Shown here one piece after another: positions 50,435 through 58,736 of a stretch of 64,000 nt of DNA. The stretch is from Thermoanaerobacteraceae bacterium. Its GTDB lineage: Bacteria > Bacillota > JADQBR01. The position numbers were made by a program, and so were the translations under genes. The notes below the pieces were generated by a model. It had not been told where the DNA came from, did not search any database, and saw only the letters and a program-made list of their open reading frames with translations. Numbering within the stretch: position 1 is the stretch's first letter; the number at the start of each line of letters is the position of its first letter. The stretch covers positions 62,001 through 126,000 of the forward strand of contig JACDOG010000003.1 of assembly GCA_017656305.1 (NCBI GenBank), written 5' to 3'.

Positions 50435-50997
50435 TGCTGTTTTCGGAGGAACTGCTGGGTGCGATGGAGTGCCTGCTGTTTGTGGCTCACGAACCGCTTT
50501 CCGTAAAAAGACTGGCGGAGATACTGGAACTAAAGGAAGCAGAGGTCGAAGAACTGCTGGATATGCTTTCCGGGGAGTATGAAAAGAGCGGCCGCGGTAT
50601 TCAGTTGGTGGAGGTTGCCGGTGGGTACCAGGTCTGCACGCGTCCGGAATTTGCTGCTTACGTGGAAAAACTGTACAAACCGCAGACCCAGGCCCTTTCC
50701 CGGGCGGCTCTGGAAACGCTGGCCATCATTGCTTACAAGCAGCCCATAACCAGGGCTGAAGTGGAGCAGATACGCGGTGTGAAGGTTGACGGTGTGATCA
50801 ATACGCTGATGGAAAAAGGACTGCTGGAAGAAGTGGGCCGCAAGGAAGGACCCGGCAGGCCTATTCTTTACGGAACTTCAAACAAATTTCTGCAGCATTT
50901 CGGCCTGAAAAGTCTGGATGAACTGCCTGACCCGGAGGATTTTGTGGCGGAAGCCGGTGACGCTGAGACGGCAGTTGAGGAAGGTGAAAGCAGGTAA
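50431..50997 (+). CDS. scpB: Segregation and condensation protein B
   Basis: A 188-residue ScpB with two winged helices: the first around EELLGAMECLLFVAHEPLS, the second in ALSRAALETLAIIAYKQPITRAEVEQIRGV and LLEEVGRKEGPGRPILYGTSNKFL. It partners ScpA in the SMC complex. The last 20 residues are acidic and variable. Confidence 0.96.
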   Translation: MMLFSEELLGAMECLLFVAHEPLSVKRLAEILELKEAEVEELLDMLSGEYEKSGRGIQLVEVAGGYQVCTRPEFAAYVEKLYKPQTQALSRAALETLAIIAYKQPITRAEVEQIRGVKVDGVINTLMEKGLLEEVGRKEGPGRPILYGTSNKFLQHFGLKSLDELPDPEDFVAEAGDAETAVEEGESR

Positions 50998-51019
50998 GCA
51001 CCCGGTTTTTCGCGGCCAG

Positions 51020-51259
51020 CTACCTGCTTGTTTTGTTGTTCTCCAGGTGTTTCCTGGCTGCCATGGTGGAAAGCGTGCCCATGGGACAGATCTGGCAGCG
51101 GGCACGGGGCTGGTACTTGATACCCAGGCCAATGGCAACCAGTGTGGTAATAAATGGTTCGGAAGAAGACAAATCCTGCGCTACTGTTGGCAGGATACAT
51201 GAAAAAGTAGCCATAAAAGTAAAATCTGTGCTTAGAAAATGAATTTGTCTTTTGGTGAT
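51020..51259 (-). pseudogene. Relic of a 4Fe-4S membrane protein (NapH/YccM-like), C-terminal piece
   Basis: The minus-strand frame is open from about 51259 to the stop at 51020. It includes LVAIGLGIKYQPRARCQICPMGTLST, which looks like the end of a 4Fe-4S-binding membrane protein where a helix is followed by a C-X2-C-P motif. There is no ribosome site and the helices and other cysteines expected upstream are missing, so I treat it as a fragment. It fills the scpB-macrodomain gap. Confidence 0.4.
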
Positions 51260-51313
51260 TTAATTGTGTTAAAAGTTAAAGGAAAACTTTAAATAATAAA
51301 GAAGTGAGGTACA

Positions 51314-51844
51314 ATGCAAATTAAAATTTCCGGTGTTACCGTTGAATGTGTGCGGGGGGATATTGCCGCACAGGAGGATGTTACTGTAGTGGTCAATGCC
51401 GCCAATGCCCAACTGCTCCCCGGCGGGGGTGTTGCTGGTGCCATACACCGGGCGGCAGGTCCGGGACTGGCGGAGGAATGCCGTCCACTGGCGCCCATTA
51501 AACCCGGAGAAGCGGTCATTACCGGCGGTCACAACCTTCCGAACAAGTACGTGATTCACTGCCTGGGGCCGGTATACGGCGTGGATGAGCCGGCGGACCG
51601 GCTGCTGGCAAGCTGCTACCGCAATGCTCTGAAGCTTGCCGAGGAGCGAGGGATTGACTCAATTGCCTTTCCGGCCATTTCCACGGGAATTTTCGGTTAT
51701 CCTGTGGAAGAAGCGGCAACAGTGGCTTTGAAAACGATTATAGAAATAATTCCCGGCCTGAAAAAGGTTGAAAAAATTCGCTTTGTGCTTTATAGTAATG
51801 AGCATCTGAAAATTCATGAGGAGGTACTGCGCAGACTGGTGTAA
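51314..51844 (+). CDS. Macrodomain protein (ADP-ribose / O-acetyl-ADP-ribose processing)
   Basis: A 176-residue single macrodomain. The ADP-ribose pocket is complete: VVVNAANAQLLPGGGVAGAIHRAAG (asparagine and glycine-rich loop), GEAVITGGHNLPNKYVIH, and the second loop FPAISTGIFGYPVEEAA. This type hydrolyses ADP-ribose esters such as O-acetyl-ADP-ribose or ADP-ribosyl groups. GAAGTGAGG precedes the ATG. Monocistronic by position. Confidence 0.93.
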   Translation: MQIKISGVTVECVRGDIAAQEDVTVVVNAANAQLLPGGGVAGAIHRAAGPGLAEECRPLAPIKPGEAVITGGHNLPNKYVIHCLGPVYGVDEPADRLLASCYRNALKLAEERGIDSIAFPAISTGIFGYPVEEAATVALKTIIEIIPGLKKVEKIRFVLYSNEHLKIHEEVLRRLV

Positions 51845-51981
51845 TAATTGCGGTTATTTATCAGTGCACGGAAGTAACAATTAACCGGCATTAACTTTTC
51901 GGGAAGGTCACAGCTGTTGCCATCTTTTTTTGCAATAAAATGTCTTTTCAGTAAAAAAAAATGTCCATACAGGAAGGATTT

Positions 51982-52010
51982 TTGACGAATTTATAGAATA
52001 AACCGATATT
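51982..52010 (+). promoter_or_regulatory. Probable promoter of the NSS transporter unit
   Basis: TTGACG (51982-51987), 17-nt spacer, GATATT (52005-52010), 49 bp before the start codon in an AT-rich leader. Confidence 0.5.
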
Positions 52011-52059
52011 TATAATAAGTAAATATATTACTAAAATTTTAAGAAAAGGAGTTGAGGTT

Positions 52060-53586
52060 ATGGAAGCAAGTGGACGTGAACAGTGGGGATCACGGGTCGG
52101 ATTTATCCTGGCAGCGGTTGGTTCAGCCGTAGGCCTGGGTAATATCTGGGGTTTCCCCTATCGAGCTTTTTCTAACGGTGGCGGTGCATTTTATATTCCT
52201 TACCTGTTTGCACTGTTTACTGCCGGTATTCCCATCATGATTTTGGAACTGGCTATGGGACAGAAAAATCGTGGTGCTGCACCTCTTACCTTTGCCAAGC
52301 TTAACCGCAAGTGGGAATGGCTTGGCTGGATGCAGACTTTTATTAGTTTTGTGATTGCTACGTATTACGTTGCCATTATTGGTTGGGCTATTGCTTATAC
52401 CTATTTTTCATTTGGTCAAATATGGGGTACTGATACCAAGGCGTTCTTATTTGGTGATTATTTAGGTGTTACTAGCAGTCAATTTGAATTGGGCGGCTTG
52501 CAGTGGGGCGTAGTAATTCCTGTGGTTATTGCCTGGATAGTGATTTACGCCGCTATTCGCGGTGGTGTGAAAAAGGGTATTGAGACTGCCAACAAAGTTT
52601 TTATGCCTTTGCTTGCTCTCTTTTTGATTATCATTGCTATTCGCGGGGTAACCTTACCGGGAGCTGTAAAAGGCTTAGAGTTTCTTTTTAAACCTGATTT
52701 CAGCCGTATATTTGATTTTAATGTGTGGACGGCAGCTTACGGGCAGATTTTCTTTAGTTTAAGTATTTGTTTTGCCATTATGATTACTTACTCAAGTTAC
52801 CTGCCCAAAAAGACTGACATTGTCAATAACGGTTTCATGGTATCATTGTTAAACTGCAGCTTTAGTTTATTGGCCGGTTTTGCGGTATTTGGAGTGTTAG
52901 GATTTATGGCTCATGCCCAAGGCGTCGGCGTACAGGATGTTGCGGCCGGCGGTGTTGGTTTGGCCTTCGTTGTATTTCCTAAGGCGATAAGTCTGATGCC
53001 GTTTGCTCCTGGCCTGTTTGGTGCTTTATTCTTTATCTCCCTGGTATTTGCTGGCTTGTCTTCAGCTATTTCCATTAATGAGGCAGTTCTTGCCAGCTTT
53101 ATGGATAAGTTTTCTGTTTCACGCCAGAAAGCCGTTAATGTTTACTGTGCTATCGCATTTCTGGTCAGTTTGCTGTTTGCAACTGGAGCAGGGCTTTTAA
53201 TTCTGGACGTAGTAGACCACTTTATCATGCAAATTGCCATTACCTTTGCCGGATTGATTGAGGTTATGCTGGTTGCATGGTTCTTTAACCTTGATAGCTT
53301 TAAAGAACACATCAACCCCATGTCTGATTTCCGGGTTGGTGCCTGGTGGACTTTCATGCTGAAAGTAGTAACACCTCTGGTGCTGGGTTATATGGCAATA
53401 TCCCAGTTATGGGGTGATCTAACCTCTAATTACGGAGACTATACTGATGCAGCTATCTTGGTGTTCGGATGGCTGGTTGTGTTGGCCACATTGGTTTTTG
53501 GCATTGCAATGCAGTTTGTCAGCTGGAAGGATGAAGAATTGCTGACCGGCGATGTATTGGATAAGCAAGCTGGTATAGGAGGTTAA
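52060..53586 (+). CDS. Sodium-dependent amino-acid transporter, NSS (SNF) family
   Basis: A 508-residue LeuT-fold protein of about 11-12 helices. Helix 1 carries GSAVGLGNIWGFPYRAFSNGG with the substrate and sodium-site backbone, followed by LELAMGQKNRGAAP; helix 6 lies around FFSLSICFAIMITYSSY. Length and the 34-aa gene 3 bp downstream point to the MetP-like Met/Ala importer branch (inference). It is a secondary transporter in the cytoplasmic membrane driven by sodium. GAAAAGGAG precedes the ATG. Confidence 0.9.
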   Translation: MEASGREQWGSRVGFILAAVGSAVGLGNIWGFPYRAFSNGGGAFYIPYLFALFTAGIPIMILELAMGQKNRGAAPLTFAKLNRKWEWLGWMQTFISFVIATYYVAIIGWAIAYTYFSFGQIWGTDTKAFLFGDYLGVTSSQFELGGLQWGVVIPVVIAWIVIYAAIRGGVKKGIETANKVFMPLLALFLIIIAIRGVTLPGAVKGLEFLFKPDFSRIFDFNVWTAAYGQIFFSLSICFAIMITYSSYLPKKTDIVNNGFMVSLLNCSFSLLAGFAVFGVLGFMAHAQGVGVQDVAAGGVGLAFVVFPKAISLMPFAPGLFGALFFISLVFAGLSSAISINEAVLASFMDKFSVSRQKAVNVYCAIAFLVSLLFATGAGLLILDVVDHFIMQIAITFAGLIEVMLVAWFFNLDSFKEHINPMSDFRVGAWWTFMLKVVTPLVLGYMAISQLWGDLTSNYGDYTDAAILVFGWLVVLATLVFGIAMQFVSWKDEELLTGDVLDKQAGIGG

Positions 53587-53589
53587 GAT

Positions 53590-53694
53590 ATGAGCGGTAG
53601 TGCAATTGCAATGATGATTTTTGCCATGGTCGTACTCTGGGGTGGTTCCGCGTATTGCATCAGCGTGGCCATGAGAAAACAGGAACAGGAATAA
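53590..53694 (+). CDS. MetS-type small subunit of NSS transporter (34 aa)
   Basis: The 34-residue protein consists of one membrane helix (about 4-26, rich in Met, Ala, Ile, Val with WGGSAYC) and a charged tail ending KQEQE. This is the pattern of the methionine/alanine importer small subunit MetS, which in Corynebacterium is needed for MetP activity. GGAGG lies 7 nt before the ATG and the gene starts 3 bp after the transporter stop. A strong terminator follows. It is easily missed by gene callers because of its size. Confidence 0.85.
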   Translation: MSGSAIAMMIFAMVVLWGGSAYCISVAMRKQEQE

Positions 53695-53708
53695 TATCAT
53701 GGACATCT

Positions 53709-53751
53709 AAGGGCCAGACTTTACCGCTGGCGGTAAAGCCTGGCCCTTTTT
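53709..53751 (+). terminator. Intrinsic terminator of the NSS transporter unit
   Basis: AAGGGCCAG-A-CTTTACCG (53709-53726), CTGG loop, CGGTAAAG-C-CTGGCCCTT (53731-53748), then TTT. It is a long stem with a single internal mismatch. Confidence 0.9.
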
Positions 53752-53820
53752 GCATACTTAGATACTGCGGTGGGAAAATAAGGTATAGTATAAAAATTTG
53801 TCCTGACGGTGTTTTAGGTG

Positions 53821-54531
53821 ATGCTGAAATACTACATTTTCCTTATCTTTATTCTCATAGCAACTCTTGTTGTTTTAATGCCGGTAACCGTACGCCTCCG
53901 TTTTAGCCGCGACCGGGCTGATGACCATTTAGTGGTCTACTGGCGGCCTTTTAACCTGATACCCATGGGTAAAATGGAAATACCACTGGTTCAACTGAGA
54001 TTTGACGGTTTTAAACCGTATCTCGAGATTCTGGGGGAATTTGAACTACTTCGCCAAAAACCTGTGGTAAAAAAGGAAGTTGAGGTAAAGCAAGCGCCCT
54101 GGTACCAACTGCCCAAAATCATACAGCTGACGCCGGAACTGCTGGTTGCGGCGGTGCACCTGGCGTCAATAAGCAGGTGGTTTTTGCGGCATGTACACTG
54201 CCTGGCATTTCAATGGAAAACGGAAGTGGGCTTTGCTGATGCTTCGGCAACGGGCATCGCGGTTGGTGCCTTGTGGGCTTTTAAAAACCTGGTTTTGCAG
54301 CAACTGGTAAAATATATCAGGATATCACCAGAAAGTAACCGGATAAACGTGATACCCGATTTTAACAACCCCGGGCTGCGGACGGATTTTGACTGCATAT
54401 TAACAGTGCGTTTCGGCTATATTATTATTGCAGGATTGCGGGTGTTAAAAGTAGGGCTATCCTTAATTAAAAGTTTCATGCAAGTAAAGGGAGTGAAGGT
54501 ATGGCGGAAGATCATCCAATTCAATCACTGA
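53821..54531 (+). CDS. DUF2953 domain membrane-anchored protein
   Basis: A 236-residue protein with an N-terminal membrane helix (LKYYIFLIFILIATLVVLMPV) and the DUF2953 pattern: an RLRFSRDRADDHLVVYWRPF-like strand region and a central VHCLAFQWKTEVGFADASATG block. In Firmicutes it regularly precedes ytfJ in sporulation contexts; molecular function is unknown. ATG 53821 (or GTG 53818) is the start. It overlaps ytfJ by 31 bp. Confidence 0.85.
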   Translation: MLKYYIFLIFILIATLVVLMPVTVRLRFSRDRADDHLVVYWRPFNLIPMGKMEIPLVQLRFDGFKPYLEILGEFELLRQKPVVKKEVEVKQAPWYQLPKIIQLTPELLVAAVHLASISRWFLRHVHCLAFQWKTEVGFADASATGIAVGALWAFKNLVLQQLVKYIRISPESNRINVIPDFNNPGLRTDFDCILTVRFGYIIIAGLRVLKVGLSLIKSFMQVKGVKVWRKIIQFNH

Positions 54532-54944
54532 TGCAAACGGCAATGGAAAGTATCAAAGAAATGGTGGATGTAAATACCGTAGTAGGGGATCCGGTAGAAA
54601 CACCCGACGGCAGCGTTATTATTCCCATTTCCCGGGTATCCTGCGGTTTTGCTGCCGGTGGCAGCGAATTTTCATCGCCTAATGGCAATGGTGGCGGGGA
54701 TAAAGGTAGCCTGCCCTTTGGCGGCGGCAGTGGTGCCGGAGTTTCCGTACAGCCTGTGGGCTTTTTGGTGGTAAGCAAGAATGAAGTGAGGTTACTGCCG
54801 GTAGACAGTAATGTCATATTTGATAGACTGATTGACGTTACCCCTCAGGTTCTGGAAAAAATCAAATCCATGCTTAACGGCGGAAAGGGCCAGCAGCAAT
54901 CGAAGCCGGACGCCAAGCAGCCGGATCTGCAGGGTGGAGTGTAA
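54501..54944 (+). CDS. ytfJ: GerW/YtfJ family sporulation protein
   Basis: A 147-residue protein. The core VVGDPVETPDGSVIIPISRVSCGFAAGGSEF, a glycine-rich disordered middle (GNGGGDKG to GGGSGAGVS) and VQPVGFLVVSKNEVRLLPV match YtfJ/GerW, a forespore protein required for dipicolinic-acid- and lysozyme-related germination in Bacillus. GTGAAGG precedes the ATG. It overlaps the DUF2953 gene and is followed by a terminator. Confidence 0.93.
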   Translation: MAEDHPIQSLMQTAMESIKEMVDVNTVVGDPVETPDGSVIIPISRVSCGFAAGGSEFSSPNGNGGGDKGSLPFGGGSGAGVSVQPVGFLVVSKNEVRLLPVDSNVIFDRLIDVTPQVLEKIKSMLNGGKGQQQSKPDAKQPDLQGGV

Positions 54945-54975
54945 ATTTTGCTTATATTGGGGCCGGACAAGAAAC

Positions 54976-55010
54976 AGCACGTTCTCCTGGCGAGGGCGTG
55001 CTTTCTTTTT
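54976..55010 (+). terminator. Intrinsic terminator after ytfJ
   Basis: AGCACGTTCTC (54976-54986) pairs with GAGGGCGTGCT (54992-55002) including two G-U pairs, then TTCTTTTT. Confidence 0.85.
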
Positions 55011-55012
55011 AA

Positions 55013-55198
55013 GTCGGAACTTTTACCCGCAAAAACAAAGATGGTTCCAAAGTGCGTTATGTCCAGTTGGCCCATAACTACAGGGAGGCTGGTCCGGGAA
55101 CACCGCTGATATGCCTTGGTAGATTAAGTGAAAAAAGACCTGACCGGCTGGAAGCTTGGCGGGGTAATATCCGGCTTCGGCGTTTGTTTTGGCTATAA
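55013..55198 (+). mobile_element. Relic of an IS1634-family transposase (N-terminal piece)
   Basis: One frame without a start codon reads FTRKNKDGSKVRYVQLAHNY, then LGRLSEKRPDRLEA, close to the N-terminus of IS1634-type transposases (pattern F-R-K-x(n)-G-x(2)-Y-x-Q-L-V-x-N-x-R). It ends at a stop at 55196-55198. The DDE catalytic part and terminal repeats are missing. It lies in the ytfJ-dacB gap. Confidence 0.6.
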
Positions 55199-55307
55199 AC
55201 TGTCTGTCGGTGGGATTTGCAGAAAAAGGGAATAAATTCCTTTTCAGGAAGGTTAGCCCGGTGGCGGCGTAGAAATTAAAAGAATATTATTTAGAGGGCG
55301 GGAGGGG

Positions 55308-56462
55308 ATGAACAGCACAGTGCTGGCAAGAAGGTTATGCACAGGTTTTCTGGTTATACTCGTGACAGTTACAGCCTGGCCGGTCCCCGTATTTGGCACA
55401 CCGTCGCTGGTCAACGCCAAAGCGGCTGTACTCATGGACGCGCAGACAGGGAGGGTACTCTATGCCAGGAATATGCACCGGCGGCTGCCACAGGCGAGCA
55501 CGACCAAAATCACCACGGCTATTCTGGCCATTGAAAAAGGTGATTTGGATAAGAAAGTACGCATCAGCAGGCATGCGGCGTCCACCGGGGAAGCTACCAT
55601 GGGCTTGCGGTCCGGGGAAGTGCTGTCGGTCAGGGACCTGCTTTACGGTATGCTGCTACAATCGGCAAATGATGCGGCGGTGGCTATTGCCGAGGCAGTA
55701 GGGGGTTCGGAAAAGAGATTTGTAAGGCTGATGAATCAATTTGTGGCCAAAGTGGGTGCCAGGAACACGCATTACGTGAACCCCCACGGACTCCATGATC
55801 CGGAGCATTATTCCTCAGCTTACGATTTGGCGTTAATTACCAGGTATGCCCTGCAGTTTCCGGAATTTCGCAAAATAGTCAGCACCAGAATGCAGCCGGT
55901 AGTAAGGCAGGGCTGGTCCAGGCCGCAGCTGATTAAAAACAAAAACCGGCTGCTGACTGGCGACGATGAATATTACCCTTATGCCGACGGGGTAAAACCA
56001 GGTTACACCTCGCCGGCAGGCAACTGCCTGGTAAGTTCGGCAACCAGGGATGGTTGGACTTTGATTGCCGTGGTTTTAAATTCGTGGGATGTCTACGGCG
56101 AAAGTAAAAAGTTGCTGGAGTGGGGATTCTCCTCGTTTAAGCGGAAAGTGCTGGTTGAGAAAAATATAGTTGTGGACCTGGTGAAAGTGGAAAAAGGGCG
56201 TGAAGATACAGTTATCGTTGTTACTGCTGAAGACTTGTTCGTGCCCCTTTTGGGTCGCGAGAAGGGAAAGATAGAGAAAAGGGTCGTGCTGCCCGATAAG
56301 GTAACTGCCCCGGTGAGAAAAGGCGAAAGGCTGGGGGAAATGCAGGTGTTTTACGACGGTAAGAAAATTGCCGCGGTGGACCTGGTGGCGGCTGAAGCAG
56401 TTAAAGAACGGTCATATTTGGCTGCCATCTGGCAGGCCCTGATATCGCTTTTTGTCTTTTGA
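55308..56462 (+). CDS. dacB: D-alanyl-D-alanine carboxypeptidase (PBP5*/DacB-DacF type)
   Basis: A 384-residue low-molecular-weight penicillin-binding protein. A signal peptide (about 1-31) is followed by the S11 domain with SxxK at Ser64-Lys67 (QASTTKI), SxN at 119-121 (QSAND) and KPG at 230-232 in place of the usual KTG. A C-terminal beta domain and a final hydrophobic amphipathic segment follow. It trims peptidoglycan peptides. The spmA-spmB genes downstream match the dacB-spmA-spmB order of Bacillus, suggesting a spore-cortex role. GGAGGG lies very close to ATG 55308; GTG 55320 is an alternative. Confidence 0.9.
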   Translation: MNSTVLARRLCTGFLVILVTVTAWPVPVFGTPSLVNAKAAVLMDAQTGRVLYARNMHRRLPQASTTKITTAILAIEKGDLDKKVRISRHAASTGEATMGLRSGEVLSVRDLLYGMLLQSANDAAVAIAEAVGGSEKRFVRLMNQFVAKVGARNTHYVNPHGLHDPEHYSSAYDLALITRYALQFPEFRKIVSTRMQPVVRQGWSRPQLIKNKNRLLTGDDEYYPYADGVKPGYTSPAGNCLVSSATRDGWTLIAVVLNSWDVYGESKKLLEWGFSSFKRKVLVEKNIVVDLVKVEKGREDTVIVVTAEDLFVPLLGREKGKIEKRVVLPDKVTAPVRKGERLGEMQVFYDGKKIAAVDLVAAEAVKERSYLAAIWQALISLFVF

Positions 56463-56559
56463 TTTGTGGTTATTGTGAGAACGGACAAGTTGCTTTGGTG
56501 TTCTAAATATCTTTTCCCCCTCATAGTGTTAGTTATAGGACGTGCTAAGGGGGAAAATT

Positions 56560-57153
56560 ATGGTCAATGTTGTCTGGCTGGCACTGCTGGTTTCTGGTAT
56601 CGTAGTTGCCGGATTAAATGGTGAAATTGAAGTGGTTACCAAGGCGGCCATGGATTCTGCCCAGGCGGGCGTAAATATTGCCATTGAAATTATCGGCTTG
56701 ATGGCCTTGTGGCTGGGACTGATGCGAATAGCCCAGGAGGCGGGAATGATTAATTTGCTGGCCAAAATAGTGAGACCTATTACCCGGTTTTTGTTTCCCA
56801 CGGTTCCCCAGGACCACCCGGCCATGGGTGCAATCATCATGAACATCAGCGCCAATATTTTAGGACTGGGTAATGCGGCCACTCCCTTCGGGCTGAAAGC
56901 CATGCAGGAGCTGCAGAAGCTAAACGAAAACCCCGATGAAGCCAGTGAGGCCATGTGTACGTTTTTGGCCCTCAATACTTCCTGTATCACTTTAATTCCG
57001 GCCACCATTATTGGCATCCGCGTGGCTGCCGGTTCTTCCAATCCTACGGAGATTGTCGGTCCTACCATTTTTGCCACGACCACGGGTACAATTGTAGCCA
57101 TTACTGCCGACAAGATACTGCAGAAAAGATACCGGAAACGCAGCAGGAGGTGA
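56560..57153 (+). CDS. spmA: Spore maturation protein A
   Basis: A 197-residue membrane protein with the nucleoside-transporter gate fold: LNGEIEVVTKAAMDSAQAGVNIAIEIIGLMALWLGLMRIA, PDHPA-like QDHPAMGAIIMNISANILGLGNAATPFGLKAM and LNTSCITLIPATIIGIR. It is needed with SpmB for spore core dehydration in Bacillus. ATG 56560 has AAGGGGG upstream. A CATAGTGT box about 30 bp upstream with AAATATC before it could be a sigma-E type promoter (weak). Confidence 0.95.
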   Translation: MVNVVWLALLVSGIVVAGLNGEIEVVTKAAMDSAQAGVNIAIEIIGLMALWLGLMRIAQEAGMINLLAKIVRPITRFLFPTVPQDHPAMGAIIMNISANILGLGNAATPFGLKAMQELQKLNENPDEASEAMCTFLALNTSCITLIPATIIGIRVAAGSSNPTEIVGPTIFATTTGTIVAITADKILQKRYRKRSRR

Positions 57154-57157
57154 CAGG

Positions 57158-57697
57158 ATGCTTTTAAACATTATTTCGCAGGTATCACGCTGGGCTATTC
57201 CGTTTTTGCTGCTGACCATACCGGTTGCTGGTTTTTTGCGTGGGATAAAGGTGTATGAAACCTTTGTAGAGGGTGCGGAAGAAGGCTTTGAAACGGCGGT
57301 CAGAATCATTCCCTTCCTTGTGGGAATGCTGGTTGCAATCGGTGTTTTTCGCGCTTCCGGTGCCATGGATATGTTTGTACGTCTTATCAACCCGGTGATG
57401 AGTTTGATCGGGGCACCGGGTGAGGTGCTGCCGCTGGCAGTGATGCGTCCCCTGTCCGGCGGCGGTGCACTGGGTATTGCTACCGAGCTCATAGGTGTCC
57501 ACGGCCCGGAAAGCTTTATTGGCAGACTGGCGTCAACCATGCAGGGCAGTACCGATACCACCTTTTACGTGCTTACCGTTTACTTCGGCTCGGTGGGTAT
57601 TCGTAAGTACCGCTATGCACTGACCCTGGGACTGCTAGCTGATGTGAGCGGCCTGCTGGCTTCCATATTTATCTGCAACTTGATGTTTGGCAGTTAA
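57158..57697 (+). CDS. spmB: Spore maturation protein B
   Basis: A 179-residue partner of SpmA with the same gate fold: YETFVEGAEEGFETAVRIIPFLVGMLVAIGVF, LPLAVMRPLSGGGALGI and the end SVGIRKYRYALTLGLLADVSG. It begins 4 bp after spmA behind GGAGG. A terminator follows after about 70 bp. Confidence 0.95.
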   Translation: MLLNIISQVSRWAIPFLLLTIPVAGFLRGIKVYETFVEGAEEGFETAVRIIPFLVGMLVAIGVFRASGAMDMFVRLINPVMSLIGAPGEVLPLAVMRPLSGGGALGIATELIGVHGPESFIGRLASTMQGSTDTTFYVLTVYFGSVGIRKYRYALTLGLLADVSGLLASIFICNLMFGS

Positions 57698-57766
57698 TTT
57701 GCAGGTGAGCTTTGCAATTTGAAAATTAAAGGTAACGTATGCAAATAAACGGATGGATTTTCCAGT

Positions 57767-57792
57767 CGACCGGTTTGGTCGTTATTTTTTTT
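57767..57792 (+). terminator. Intrinsic terminator after spmB
   Basis: CGACC (57767-57771), GGTTT loop, GGTCG (57777-57781), then TTATTTTTTTT. The stem is short but followed by a clear T-tract. Confidence 0.65.
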
Positions 57793-57954
57793 GCCGGTAA
57801 ACGGCTGTGGTAACAGCTTCCGGCTGATGATACGGCTTTTCAAGCGATTTAAGACCAAAATACGCCCGTTAAAGGAATTTATATTTACACCGCAATGCCC
57901 GGTCAGTAAAATAAATTTAAAAGTCAGAAAATTATGACTAATAGGGAGGAAAGG

Positions 57955-58722
57955 ATGATGCAGCTGGACCTAGACCGGGTTTCCCTGCATTTTGGCGGGG
58001 TTACAGCGCTGTCCGAAGTAAGTATACAGGTTAAAAAGGGAGAAATTTTTGCCATCATTGGCCCCAACGGAGCAGGTAAGACCAGTCTCTTAAACTGTAT
58101 CAGCGGGCTGTACCGGCCCAGCTCGGGCAGGATTGTTTTTGAAGGCAAAGATATTACCCACATGTCCACGCACCAGCGGCCGCTCTTGGGAATTGCCAGG
58201 AGTTTTCAAAATATCGAGCTGTTTTCGCACATGACCGTGCTGGAAAACCTGATGCTGGGACGACACATAAAAATGAAAAGCGGCATTGTCAGCGGGGGGC
58301 TTTACTGGGGCAAGGCACAACGGGAAGAAGTGATGCATCGGGAGGTGGTTGAGGATATCATTGATTTTCTGGAAATAGAAAATATTCGTCGCAAAAAGGT
58401 GGGGACACTGGCTTACGGTTTGCAGAAACGAGTGGAGCTGGGCCGTGCTCTGGCTTTGGAACCCTCGTTGCTGTTGCTGGATGAGCCAATGGCCGGCATG
58501 AACAGCGAGGAAAAAGAGGATATGGCCCGGTTTATTTTGGACATTGCGGAAGAAAAGGGTACAACAATCATTTTAATTGAGCACGACATGGGGGTGGTGA
58601 TGGATATTTCCGACCGGGTTGCCGTCCTGGACTTCGGCAGAAAGATTGCCGAAGGGTCACCGGAAGAAATACAGTGCAATCCTAAAGTTATTGAAGCCTA
58701 TTTAGGCGAACAGGTAAGTTGA
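57955..58722 (+). CDS. livG: Branched-chain-amino-acid-type ABC transporter ATPase (LivG)
   Basis: A 255-residue LivG-type ATPase: FGGVTALSEVSIQVKKGEIFAIIGPNGAGKTS (Walker A), IARSFQNIELFSHMTVLEN (Q-loop), a signature replaced by LAYGLQKR, Walker B LLLLDEPMAGMN and H-loop LIEHDM. ATG 57955 or 57958 follows GGGAGGA. It opens the operon livG-acyl-CoA synthetase-livH-livM-livK. A livF ATPase is not visible in the window; it may lie downstream. Confidence 0.92.
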   Translation: MMQLDLDRVSLHFGGVTALSEVSIQVKKGEIFAIIGPNGAGKTSLLNCISGLYRPSSGRIVFEGKDITHMSTHQRPLLGIARSFQNIELFSHMTVLENLMLGRHIKMKSGIVSGGLYWGKAQREEVMHREVVEDIIDFLEIENIRRKKVGTLAYGLQKRVELGRALALEPSLLLLDEPMAGMNSEEKEDMARFILDIAEEKGTTIILIEHDMGVVMDISDRVAVLDFGRKIAEGSPEEIQCNPKVIEAYLGEQVS

Positions 58723-58736
58723 AAGGAGGCATGCGG

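Noticed and set aside
51033-51242. 69-codon + strand frame after scpB
   Set aside because: No ribosome site and no recognisable pattern; the opposite strand offers a better explanation (4Fe-4S fragment).
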